DNA of 64,000 nt from Salinimicrobium profundisediminis (GTDB lineage Bacteria > Bacteroidota > Bacteroidia > Flavobacteriales > Flavobacteriaceae), in the NCBI RefSeq assembly GCF_026241755.1, contig NZ_JAPJDA010000002.1:1-64000 (forward strand), in the 5' to 3' direction. Of the stretch, positions 33,340-40,929 are shown one piece after another; within the stretch, counting starts at the first letter, position 1, and every line of letters begins with the position of its first letter. The translations under genes were made by a program, and so were the position numbers. Under the pieces are notes generated by a model, which saw only the letters and a program-made list of their open reading frames with translations, did no database searches and was not told the origin of the DNA.

Positions 33340-34659
33340 ATGAAAAATCTAATTAAATATTCCGGTATTGCTCTCTTGATGGCCATGGGCTTTCAGGCAC
33401 AGGCACAAGATGTAGATGTTCTTGTTGTAGAAGACAATGAAAACACTACCCTTTGGGACAGAAGTCTACCTAACTTTAGATATCCAGATCAACGCGGTAT
33501 AAGCACATTTGAGCCTACAAAAGACAACAACTACGGTGAATTCGAAGGAGTACAGGTAAGACTTGGTGGTGCTTTTGCACTTCAATTCCAGGCATTAGAA
33601 CAGGAAAATGCTTCAGGCGCTCCTGAATTATATGAACTTGGAAAAGACTTTAACCTTGCTACTGCAAACATGACTTTTGACATTTTGCTTGCAAAAGGAG
33701 TTAGAGTACACCTTAACACTTACCTTTCTTCTCAAAACCACCCTGATACTTACGTAAAAGGAGGATACCTACAAGTAGATAACCTTGACTTCATCAGTGA
33801 AGGGTTAGCTTCTGGTCTTATGGAGCACTTAAGGATCAGGTTTGGTCACATGGAGAACAACTATGGTGATGCTCACTTCAGAAGAACTGACAACGCAATG
33901 GCTCTTTACAACCCATTCGTAGGAAACTACCTAATGGACAGCTTTACTACTGAGGTAGGTGGTGAGATCTACTACTTCAACGGACCATGGTTAGGTATGG
34001 TTGGATTTACCAACGGTAAATTAAACCAGTCTACTTCTAGTGAAGGTCACACAAGCCCTTCTCTTCTTGCAAAAATTGGTTATGACAACCAAATCTCTGA
34101 AGATTTCAGATTTAGATTAACAGGATCGGTTTACCACACAAACCAAACTAAAAGTGCTTATTTATACAGTGGTGACCGTGCAGGTTCAAGATACTACAAC
34201 GTAATGTCTGGCCCAGATGCAAACAACCCTGGAGATGGCTTTAGATCTGGTAGAATTAACCCAGACCTTAAAAATGAATTGACCTCTTTCATGATCAACC
34301 CTTTCATCAAAGCAGGTGGACTTGAATTCTTCGGAATCTATGAAAGAGCTAGCGGTAAATACGCTTCTGAAACTGACGAAAGAAGCTGGAACCAATATGC
34401 AGGTGAACTTATCTACAGATTTGGTAACAACGAGAACTTCTACGTAGGTGGACGTTACAATACTGTAAATGGTGAACTTAAATCTGGAGAAGATGTAACC
34501 GTTAACCGCTTCAACATTGGAGGTGGATGGTTTATGACCAAAAACATCCTTACTAAAGTTGAGTATGTTAACCAGGATTACAATGACTACCCTACAGGTG
34601 ATATTCACAACGACGGACAATTCAACGGCTTTAACATTGAAGCGGTAATTAGCTTCTAA
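33340..34659 (+). CDS. Outer-membrane porin-like beta-barrel
   Basis: 439 residues with a clear signal peptide (cleavage near QAQAQD). The rest is rich in alternating aromatic/polar strands (GGAFALQFQALEQ, MTFDILLAKGVRVHLNTYL, NFYVGGRYNTVNG) and ends with an aromatic residue (EAVISF), as outer-membrane barrels do. The substrate is unknown. It is 57 bp after the YceI gene, probably in the same transcript, and is followed by a strong terminator. The codon choice looks highly biased, suggesting strong expression. Confidence 0.85.
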   Translation: MKNLIKYSGIALLMAMGFQAQAQDVDVLVVEDNENTTLWDRSLPNFRYPDQRGISTFEPTKDNNYGEFEGVQVRLGGAFALQFQALEQENASGAPELYELGKDFNLATANMTFDILLAKGVRVHLNTYLSSQNHPDTYVKGGYLQVDNLDFISEGLASGLMEHLRIRFGHMENNYGDAHFRRTDNAMALYNPFVGNYLMDSFTTEVGGEIYYFNGPWLGMVGFTNGKLNQSTSSEGHTSPSLLAKIGYDNQISEDFRFRLTGSVYHTNQTKSAYLYSGDRAGSRYYNVMSGPDANNPGDGFRSGRINPDLKNELTSFMINPFIKAGGLEFFGIYERASGKYASETDERSWNQYAGELIYRFGNNENFYVGGRYNTVNGELKSGEDVTVNRFNIGGGWFMTKNILTKVEYVNQDYNDYPTGDIHNDGQFNGFNIEAVISF

Positions 34660-34687
34660 GAATAAAAGATTCGTTTGAACTAGCCAG

Positions 34688-34720
34688 AAAATGGGGGAAT
34701 TAAATTCCCCCATTTTTTTT
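34688..34720 (+). terminator. Terminator after the porin gene
   Basis: AAAATGGGGG pairs with CCCCCATTTT around an AT loop and is followed by a T8 run, 29 bp after the porin stop codon. Confidence 0.85.
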
Positions 34721-34732
34721 AACTTTAAAAAA

Positions 34733-35305
34733 ATGAAAAAAATTGCGTTTGTCTTATTGGTACTTTTCTGTAGTGCGGTAACACGCGCACAGGATTTTCA
34801 GAAAAGATACATCACAGTGCTCCCCAGCAGTGAGCTCACTATCATTGGGGACTCTAATATTGCTGCATTCCAGTGTGAGTTTGATAACTCGTATTTAGAA
34901 GATTCTCAAAATATCACCTTCACCCAAAATGGCAGTAAAATAGAATTTACAGGAGCTGTTCTCATCCTTAACAACAAAGGCTTTGACTGCGGAAGCAAAG
35001 GTATTAACCGCGACTTCCACGACCTCCTGCAAACAGATAAACATCCCAGGATACTTCTCGAGTTAAACGAGGTGAGCATGTCTTCCCCTACAAAAGCAGT
35101 AGCAAAAGTTGGCATCACCATAGCAGGTAAAGAAAGATTTTACGAGCTGCCTGTAGCCATAAAAAATGCTGCAATAGCTGAATTTAAAGGAAAGCTGCAC
35201 CTCAACATAAAAGACTACGGACTTGAGGCTCCAAAAAAGCTGTTTGGAATGATCGTCGTTAAAGACGAAATCGACATTCAATTTAATCTACAGGTAAAAA
35301 AATAA
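34733..35305 (+). CDS. Divergent YceI-like protein
   Basis: 190 residues with a signal peptide (MKKIAFVLLVLFCSAVTRAQ). The YceI fold is inferred from SSELTIIGDSNIAAFQCEF, LLQTDKHPRILLELNEV and the DYGLEAPKKLFGMIVVKDEIDIQF tail, which align with the first YceI gene. The ATG at 34733 is chosen; upstream in-frame codons belong to the terminator hairpin. The next gene follows by 5 bp. Its relation to the CoA-transferase downstream is unclear. Confidence 0.8.
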   Translation: MKKIAFVLLVLFCSAVTRAQDFQKRYITVLPSSELTIIGDSNIAAFQCEFDNSYLEDSQNITFTQNGSKIEFTGAVLILNNKGFDCGSKGINRDFHDLLQTDKHPRILLELNEVSMSSPTKAVAKVGITIAGKERFYELPVAIKNAAIAEFKGKLHLNIKDYGLEAPKKLFGMIVVKDEIDIQFNLQVKK

Positions 35306-35310
35306 GCAAT

Positions 35311-36585
35311 ATGAAGTTAGTAAGTGCTGCCCAGGCCGTGTCTTATGTAAAATCGGGTAACAGGATATTTTTCCAGGGAGCGGCGATGACACCAAATATT
35401 CTTATTGAGGCCCTGGTAGAGCGCCATAAAGAATTAAAGAACGTGGAGATCTTCCACATACATACCGAAGGCCCTGCGCGTTATACACAGCCGCCGTACA
35501 GGGAATCATTTTCTCTGAACAGCTGTTTTGCTGCCGGTAATGTTCGCAATGCGATAAATTCGGAATACGGGGCTTATATTCCTATTTTTCTAAGTGAGAT
35601 CCACCTGTTATTTAGAAAGAACATCTTACCCCTTGATGTAGCTTTTATTCAGGTTTCCCCTCCCGATAAACACGGATTCTGTTCGCTGGGCCTTTCAATA
35701 GATATTACCCTTCCGGCTATACAAACCGCTAAAACAGTTATTGCGCAAATAAATCCGCAGGTTCCAAGAACCCATGGTGACGGGATTATTCATGTAAGCC
35801 AGATCACAGCCGCAGTAGAGGCCAGTTTACCTTTACATGCCCATATGCCTGTTGAAGCTTCAGAAATTGAGAAGCAAATAGGAAAAAACGTAGCCGAACT
35901 TATTGAAGATGGAGCCACCCTTCAAATGGGAATTGGCGCCATTCCAAATGTGGTGCTCAACAACCTCATGAACCACAAACGCCTTGGAATTCATACTGAA
36001 ATGTTTTCTGACGGGGTTTTGCCACTCATAGAAAAAGGCATCATCACCGGGGAAGAAAAAGAGGTAAAAACCGGAAAGATCGTTACCTGCTTTGCCCTTG
36101 GCTCCTCAAAATTATACGACTTCATAGATGACAATCCCGTGATCCATTTTAAGGAAGCAGCCTACACCAACGATACGGCGATTATTAGAAGAAATCCGAA
36201 GGTGACAGCCATTAACAGCGCAATAGAAATAGACCTTACCGGGCAGGTTTGCGCCGATACCATTGGCACCTACCAGTATTCGGGCGTAGGCGGACAAATG
36301 GATTTTATTCGCGGCGCTTCCCTTTCTGAAGGTGGCAAAGCAATTATTGCCATGCCTTCAACCACTTTAAAAGGTATCTCCAAGATAGTTCCTAATTTAA
36401 AAGAAGGTGCAGGCGTTACCACCACCAGGGCTCACGTACACTACATTGCTACCGAGTATGGTGTAGTAAATCTCTACGGAAAAAACCTGAAACAAAGAGC
36501 CAAAGCCCTCATCTCTATCGCTCACCCCAACCATAGGGCAGCCCTGGAAGAGGAAGCTCATAAAAGGCTCTGCGGAATAAGGTAG
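35311..36585 (+). CDS. Acetyl-CoA hydrolase/CoA-transferase family protein
   Basis: 424 residues of the class I CoA-transferase superfamily (acetyl-CoA hydrolase / 4-hydroxybutyrate CoA-transferase type). Visible: the N-terminal SGNRIFFQGAAMTPNILIEALV, the oxyanion-hole GIGAIPNVVL, the catalytic glutamate in AINSAIEIDLTGQV and the GVGGQMDFIRGA loop. It would transfer or release CoA between acyl-CoA and carboxylates; substrate not predictable. Cytosolic, full length. Confidence 0.9.
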   Translation: MKLVSAAQAVSYVKSGNRIFFQGAAMTPNILIEALVERHKELKNVEIFHIHTEGPARYTQPPYRESFSLNSCFAAGNVRNAINSEYGAYIPIFLSEIHLLFRKNILPLDVAFIQVSPPDKHGFCSLGLSIDITLPAIQTAKTVIAQINPQVPRTHGDGIIHVSQITAAVEASLPLHAHMPVEASEIEKQIGKNVAELIEDGATLQMGIGAIPNVVLNNLMNHKRLGIHTEMFSDGVLPLIEKGIITGEEKEVKTGKIVTCFALGSSKLYDFIDDNPVIHFKEAAYTNDTAIIRRNPKVTAINSAIEIDLTGQVCADTIGTYQYSGVGGQMDFIRGASLSEGGKAIIAMPSTTLKGISKIVPNLKEGAGVTTTRAHVHYIATEYGVVNLYGKNLKQRAKALISIAHPNHRAALEEEAHKRLCGIR

Positions 36586-36600
36586 ACCTGAAAATACTTT

Positions 36601-36619
36601 CCAAAAATGCCATTTTTGA
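36601..36619 (+). repeat. 19-bp dispersed palindrome, copy 8
   Basis: CCAAAAATG-C-CATTTTTGA, 15 bp after the CoA-transferase stop codon and 30 bp before the thioredoxin start codon. Confidence 0.82.
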
Positions 36620-36649
36620 GTACCTTTAAAGAGCTTAAAAAAGAAAAAT

Positions 36650-36949
36650 ATGAAAAGTAAATTCAGCGAGATCATCCAGGATGACAAGCCCGTTCTTGTA
36701 GATTTTTTTGCCGACTGGTGCGGCCCCTGCAAAACATTGGCTCCTATTTTGAAAGAAGCCAAAGCCGATCTTGGAGACAAGGTTAAAATTGTGAAGATAG
36801 ATGTAGACAGAAATCAGGCGCTGGCCGAAAAATTCCAGGTGCGCGGCGTGCCCACACTTATCCTGTTTAAAAAAGGAGAACAATTATGGCGACAGTCGGG
36901 CGTGGTACCAAAAGCTAACCTGGTTGAGCTTATAAATTCCCACCAGTAG
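36650..36949 (+). CDS. Thioredoxin
   Basis: 99 residues, cytosolic, with the active site WCGPC (C24 and C27), the cis-proline segment RGVPTLILF, and normal thioredoxin length. It reduces protein disulfides. Only 4 bp separate it from the Crp/Fnr gene, so the two are co-transcribed. Confidence 0.93.
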   Translation: MKSKFSEIIQDDKPVLVDFFADWCGPCKTLAPILKEAKADLGDKVKIVKIDVDRNQALAEKFQVRGVPTLILFKKGEQLWRQSGVVPKANLVELINSHQ

Positions 36950-36953
36950 ATCT

Positions 36954-37547
36954 ATGATAGACGAAAACCTGTTGCTTAATTACGGCGCCAAGAGGGTGCC
37001 TTTTTCTAAAGGAGATCAATTGTTTCGGGAAGGAGAATCGGCTCTCAACTTCTACCAGGTAGCTTCAGGAGAGATCAAGATGAACAATTACAACGAAGAT
37101 GGTAAAGAGTTCATCCAGGGTATTTTTTCTATCGGGCAGAGTTTTGGGGAACCGCCATTGCTGGCAAACGTGAAATATCCGGCAAATGCCGAAGCCATTT
37201 CAGATGCCGAAGTTTTTCAGCTTTCAAAAGAACAATTTTTAGAACTGCTTTCGTCAAACCCAAAAGTCCACCTCAAGATCACCGAAACCCTTGCAAAAAG
37301 GCTTTACTACAAAGCCATCATGGTTTCAGAAATATCGAGCCAGGAACCCGAGCACAGGATTCTTCGTATCATAGATTACCTAAAGCAGGTAGATAAGGTA
37401 GATGGAAAGTTCACATACCGGCTTAACCTTACTAGGCAACAACTCGCCGATCTTACTGGGCTGCGCGTGGAGACAGTAATACGTGCCACCAAATCTCTTG
37501 AAAAGAAAGGCGAACTTCAAATAAAAAAGCGAAAAGTGTACCGGTAA
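36954..37547 (+). CDS. Crp/Fnr family regulator (probable regulator of the block)
   Basis: 197 residues. A cyclic-nucleotide-binding-like beta-barrel occupies residues about 10-110, followed by a dimerisation helix and a winged helix (160-195). In the recognition helix GLRVETVIRATKSL, E173 and R177 match the FNR residues that read TGA..TCA, in agreement with the dyads found upstream of six operons here. The protein contains no cysteine, so it cannot hold an FNR-type 4Fe-4S cluster. The signal (NO, heme, redox partner or other) is unknown. No such dyad was seen upstream of its own operon. Confidence 0.9.
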   Translation: MIDENLLLNYGAKRVPFSKGDQLFREGESALNFYQVASGEIKMNNYNEDGKEFIQGIFSIGQSFGEPPLLANVKYPANAEAISDAEVFQLSKEQFLELLSSNPKVHLKITETLAKRLYYKAIMVSEISSQEPEHRILRIIDYLKQVDKVDGKFTYRLNLTRQQLADLTGLRVETVIRATKSLEKKGELQIKKRKVYR

Positions 37548-37602
37548 AAGTTCATTATCAGCTTCTTATGATTTGGACCTGAGACATAAATGTCCTGTTT
37601 TA

Positions 37603-37645
37603 TGATCCCAATCATATTCTCTCCTTCGCTATCCTCTTAATTTTA
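37603..37645 (+). promoter_or_regulatory. Truncated-globin operon promoter with Crp/Fnr dyad
   Basis: TTATGA-TCCCAA-TCATAT (core TGA-N6-TCA 37603-37614). 29.5 bp from its centre starts TAATTTTA (37638-37645), a one-mismatch TAnnTTTG. Confidence 0.68.
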
Positions 37646-37670
37646 CAGCATAATTAAAAACGACTATGCT

Positions 37671-37961
37671 ATGAAACTTTACAACACACTTTACAAAGAT
37701 TTTGAAGACCTTTATGTAGGATATTCGGCAGTAGCCATCATCCTTTCAACCTGTTTGGGTGCTGCAGCGGCTATGGTGATCTTAATGAACGGGCATGATT
37801 TTATTCAAATGTTCCAGTTATTCCTGGTTGTTGCAGTGTGTATGACATATATGGTAACAGTTTTAGCCCAGTTAAAGCCTAAGTTTGTTTTTAATACCTT
37901 AATTTTCAGCCTTCTGCTAAGCACGATCCTGCTAATAATCAACGTGTTTATGCGCTATTAG
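37671..37961 (+). CDS. Small three-helix membrane protein
   Basis: 96 residues, not assigned to a named family. Three hydrophobic segments (about 17-38, 43-65, 70-93). It is 15 bp upstream of the truncated hemoglobin gene and behind a Crp/Fnr dyad, so it is expected to function in micro-oxic or nitric-oxide physiology. No cofactor motif is evident. Confidence 0.75.
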   Translation: MKLYNTLYKDFEDLYVGYSAVAIILSTCLGAAAAMVILMNGHDFIQMFQLFLVVAVCMTYMVTVLAQLKPKFVFNTLIFSLLLSTILLIINVFMRY

Positions 37962-37976
37962 AAAGCAGATTTTCTT

Positions 37977-38363
37977 ATGAAAAACGATATACAAAACCGG
38001 GAGGATGTCTTTCTCCTGGTTTCTACATTTTATACCAAAGTACGCGCCAACAAAAAGATTGGCCACTTCTTTAATGACACTATTAATGACTGGCCGGCCC
38101 ACCTTGAGAAGCTTACCGATTTCTGGGAAACCAACCTGTTTATGGTGAGCAAATTTCGTGGTAACCCCATGCGGGCACACAAAGAAGTAGACCGGGATTT
38201 TGATCATTCTATTGAACAGGCACATTTCGGCGAATGGCTCAACATGTGGTATGAAACCCTTGATGAACTTTTTGAAGGCGACAGAGCCAACATTGCGAAG
38301 AACAGAGCCAGGAATATGGCACATAATCTCTTTATGAATATGTACCTGAGTCGGCAGCAATAA
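37977..38363 (+). CDS. Group III truncated hemoglobin
   Basis: 128 residues with the 2-on-2 globin pattern: VFLLVSTFYTKVRANKKIGHFFNDTI, WPAHLEKLTDFWETNLF and NPMRAHKEV, with the probable proximal histidine in QAHFGEWLNMWYETLDELFEG. The family binds oxygen and nitric oxide; in this setting it probably detoxifies NO formed by NirK. Co-transcribed with the small membrane protein. Confidence 0.9.
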   Translation: MKNDIQNREDVFLLVSTFYTKVRANKKIGHFFNDTINDWPAHLEKLTDFWETNLFMVSKFRGNPMRAHKEVDRDFDHSIEQAHFGEWLNMWYETLDELFEGDRANIAKNRARNMAHNLFMNMYLSRQQ

Positions 38364-38548
38364 ATCTCCTTCGGAAAAGCTATTTTCTCATCTTAATCTT
38401 CTGTGTTTCCTGACTCCTTCTGAAGTATTCCCGAAGCATACATTATAAAACCCCTTCCTTCAGAAATATTAGACAGAGACGTTAAATTCCTGTTATTCAC
38501 CCCCTACACCTTCAGCACAAATCTTATCTTTTAAAGAAAAACTGAAAG

Positions 38549-39280
38549 ATGGAATTACAGGACAAGGTGGCCATAGTGACCGGAGCCAGCAGCGGAATTG
38601 GAAGAGCAATTGCAAAAGCCCTTTCTGGGGCCGGATGTAAAGTGGCATTGGCCAGCCGAAATATTCAAAAATTAAACGACCTCCAGGACGAATTAAAAAA
38701 TAAGAGCCTGGTGGTGCGAATGGATGTCACAGATTCTGAAAGTGTAGAAGGTGCTTTTAAAGATATCTGGGACGAATTTGGGGAAGTGCACATTCTTGTG
38801 AACTGTGCCGGCGTAATGCCGCTTACTTACCTCAAAAATCAACATCTCGAAGAGTGGCTTGAGACCATTGAAGTGAACGTAAAAGGGACTTTGCGTTGCA
38901 TCAATGCGGTGTTACCGGCCATGAAGAACCAAATGAACGGGCACATTATAAATATTGCTTCTGTAGACGGTATAGAGGTATTTAAAGGCGGTGCGGTTTA
39001 CGGCGCTTCAAAAGCAGCAGTCATTGCCCTCTCCCGTGCCATGAGAATGGAACTCTCTCCCGAGTTTAACATCCGCGTTACCTCTATTGAACCCGGAACT
39101 GTTGCCACTAACCTAAGGGATGATATTACCGACAAGGAATTACTGGAAGAAAAAGACTATTCTGGCAACGAACCCAAACTGGAACCTCAAAACATTGCCG
39201 ATGCTGTGTTGTATGCAGTGTCACAGCCTAACAGCGTAAATGTTAACGAATTAATGATTAAGCCCACAGGAAAGGCTTAA
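38549..39280 (+). CDS. SDR family NAD(P)-dependent oxidoreductase
   Basis: 243 residues with a Rossmann fold. The TGASSGIG cofactor loop is at residues 11-18, followed by NCAG, the catalytic Ser (NIASVDG) and YxxxK (YGASKAAVI). After R in ASRN the specificity is more likely NADP(H). The product is probably a short-chain alcohol or ketone oxidoreductase; substrate unknown. About 185 bp from the globin gene, with its own promoter. Confidence 0.92.
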   Translation: MELQDKVAIVTGASSGIGRAIAKALSGAGCKVALASRNIQKLNDLQDELKNKSLVVRMDVTDSESVEGAFKDIWDEFGEVHILVNCAGVMPLTYLKNQHLEEWLETIEVNVKGTLRCINAVLPAMKNQMNGHIINIASVDGIEVFKGGAVYGASKAAVIALSRAMRMELSPEFNIRVTSIEPGTVATNLRDDITDKELLEEKDYSGNEPKLEPQNIADAVLYAVSQPNSVNVNELMIKPTGKA

Positions 39281-39369
39281 GGGTTAAAAAAGTGTTATTT
39301 GGAAAGCCTTTAACGCAAGATAACCCATTACTTCACGATCTTGAAAAAGAACCTTAAAAACCAACAAAA

Positions 39370-39549
39370 ATGGACTTGAAGAAAAATGCAAAAGATGCAG
39401 GTGAAAAAGTAGTAAAACTTTGGGCTGCCAAAAAAGGACTTCAGTGGACAGGTAGTCTCCTTAAATGGGGAGCTGTTGCAGGAGCCGGATATTATGCCTA
39501 CACCCTTGTGAGAGATAATAAAGACCAGATCAAGGCCAAATTATCTTAA
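39370..39549 (+). CDS. Small protein with one membrane segment, 59 aa
   Basis: Starts MDLKKNAKDAGEKVVKLWAAKKGLQ and has a hydrophobic stretch (LLKWGAVAGAGYYAYTLV) followed by a charged tail. ATG at 39370, TAA at 39547-39549, about 90 bp after the SDR gene. The amphipathic lysine-rich helix plus short hydrophobic segment suggests a membrane-associated peptide. Not recognised. Confidence 0.6.
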   Translation: MDLKKNAKDAGEKVVKLWAAKKGLQWTGSLLKWGAVAGAGYYAYTLVRDNKDQIKAKLS

Positions 39550-39623
39550 GTAGTAAGAACTTTTGACAAAAATACTACAGGAACAGTAAATTAGTACTAT
39601 TCCTCAAAGTATCCACTTACAGA

Positions 39624-39744
39624 GGCTGTCTTAAAAGCTCTTTTCCCGTCACCCTGAATTTATTTCAGCGGTTTTGACACGGAATCATTTAAATAATGAT
39701 GTTCTGGTGTTAAAAATGACGTGTGAAGTTTTTTTAAGATAGCC
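39624..39744. repeat. Short inverted-repeat (MITE-like) element
   Basis: GGCTGTCTTAAAA (39624-39636) is matched in inverse by TTTTTTTAAGATAGCC (39729-39744) with one mismatch. The enclosed DNA includes CCCTGAATTTATTTCAG, a word also seen in variant form at 7409. About 121 bp, non-coding. Confidence 0.5.
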
Positions 39745-39856
39745 TTTTTTCTTTTTTTATTATTCCGAAAGATTACTTCTGAAGGATTTGCTGCACCTAA
39801 ACTTTAGTGAATTCTTACTATGATATTCCCTGCAGAAGACTTCTAAAAATAGACCT

Positions 39857-39875
39857 CCAAAAATGCCATTTTTGA
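39857..39875 (+). repeat. 19-bp dispersed palindrome, copy 9
   Basis: CCAAAAATG-C-CATTTTTGA, preceded by ACCT. Confidence 0.8.
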
Positions 39876-40021
39876 CACTGATGTTTCTTCCTTAGCTTCT
39901 TCAGACATTAATGACGAAGACTTACGGAATCCCTTCTGATGAAAATATCCTGAATAATGGAATAAAGCTGAAGATAAACCTCAGCAGCAAGTATTATTCA
40001 CATAATTCCGGAAATGGAGTC

Positions 40022-40040
40022 CCAAAAATGCCATTTTTGA
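40022..40040 (+). repeat. 19-bp dispersed palindrome, copy 10
   Basis: CCAAAAATG-C-CATTTTTGA, followed by GACCTC, 52 bp beyond the stop codon of the convergent methyltransferase gene. Confidence 0.8.
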
Positions 40041-40092
40041 GACCTCATGTTTTATCTCTCGTGGTCTACCAGAATTAAGTAAGGCTTCAGCT

Positions 40093-40734
40093 TTACTTTC
40101 GTTCCCCAAGCAGCAGGGTGTTACTTCCGTAGACATTTTCCTTCTGCTGAAAATGTATGCCTAAAGTGTCATTTTTGAGCAGGTAGTCGATATGTTCCTG
40201 GTGCGCCTCATTTATTCCGGCATTGAAAAGCACTTTCCCATCTGCCGTTAATAATGCTGCAACATTCTTCCAGAAAGCATCGGTAAAGAACTGCGCCGGC
40301 ACCTTGAGATCCAGGAAGAGGTCGATAATTATAAACCCGAACTGCTGTTGCGAAGAGGCAACAAATGCTTCAGCATCGGTACACAGCAACTCGAGGGGTT
40401 GATGTGCTTCAATATTAAACTCATTTTTGGCAATTTCTATAACTGCAGCATCAAGTTCTACGGCAGTGATCTTTCCGTAGTAGCCATATTTGTTCCGAAG
40501 CAGGGGAATTGCACTACCGCCTCCCAGGCCCAGAAGCAGCACCGGGGCAGCACGATCTGCACGCACTTCTGCAAAACCATGGTCAAGCACTTCCTGAAGG
40601 GCACCGTAAGAATAATTGGCGTTACTGCTGTCAAGCACCTTGCGCCCGTTGATCCAGGTGACTTCCAGTTTCCCATTGTAATTGGAGTTGTACTTTTTGG
40701 TGAGCGGCCACAGGTAGCTGAAGGTCTTTTTCAT
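40093..40734 (-). CDS. Spermidine-synthase-like methyltransferase-fold protein
   Basis: 213 residues with a Rossmann-type class I fold. LLLGLGGGSAIPLL is the nucleotide/aminopropyl-donor loop, VELDAAVIEIAKNEF the acidic strand 2, and IIIDLFLDLKVPAQFFTDAFW the post-motif region. It is shorter than canonical SpeE (about 280) and lacks a clear N-terminal beta domain, so a true polyamine role is uncertain. Monocistronic. Confidence 0.8.
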   Translation of the reverse strand: MKKTFSYLWPLTKKYNSNYNGKLEVTWINGRKVLDSSNANYSYGALQEVLDHGFAEVRADRAAPVLLLGLGGGSAIPLLRNKYGYYGKITAVELDAAVIEIAKNEFNIEAHQPLELLCTDAEAFVASSQQQFGFIIIDLFLDLKVPAQFFTDAFWKNVAALLTADGKVLFNAGINEAHQEHIDYLLKNDTLGIHFQQKENVYGSNTLLLGERK

Positions 40735-40929
40735 AGCCCTGTAAAAGTACGATTTTAGAAGTTAGAAGGGCGAAAATAGAAGTGTCCAGTGCTCCGTGGT
40801 CAGTGGGCAGAAATATGCGGTGCGGGAGTTAATAGAATCATCCAACTTCTAAAAATGGTCAACTCTAATCAGGACTCCACAAACGCGCAACCCGCAACTG
40901 ACAACTGGCAACCCGAAACCCGCAAAAAT

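Larger units (their letters stand above)
39550..40092. other. Repeat-containing intergenic stretch
   Basis: 540 bp without a gene. It holds a MITE-like element (39624-39744) and two copies of the dispersed palindrome only 165 bp apart, the closest pair of full-length-arm copies in the window. It lies between genes on opposite strands (convergent). Confidence 0.65.
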
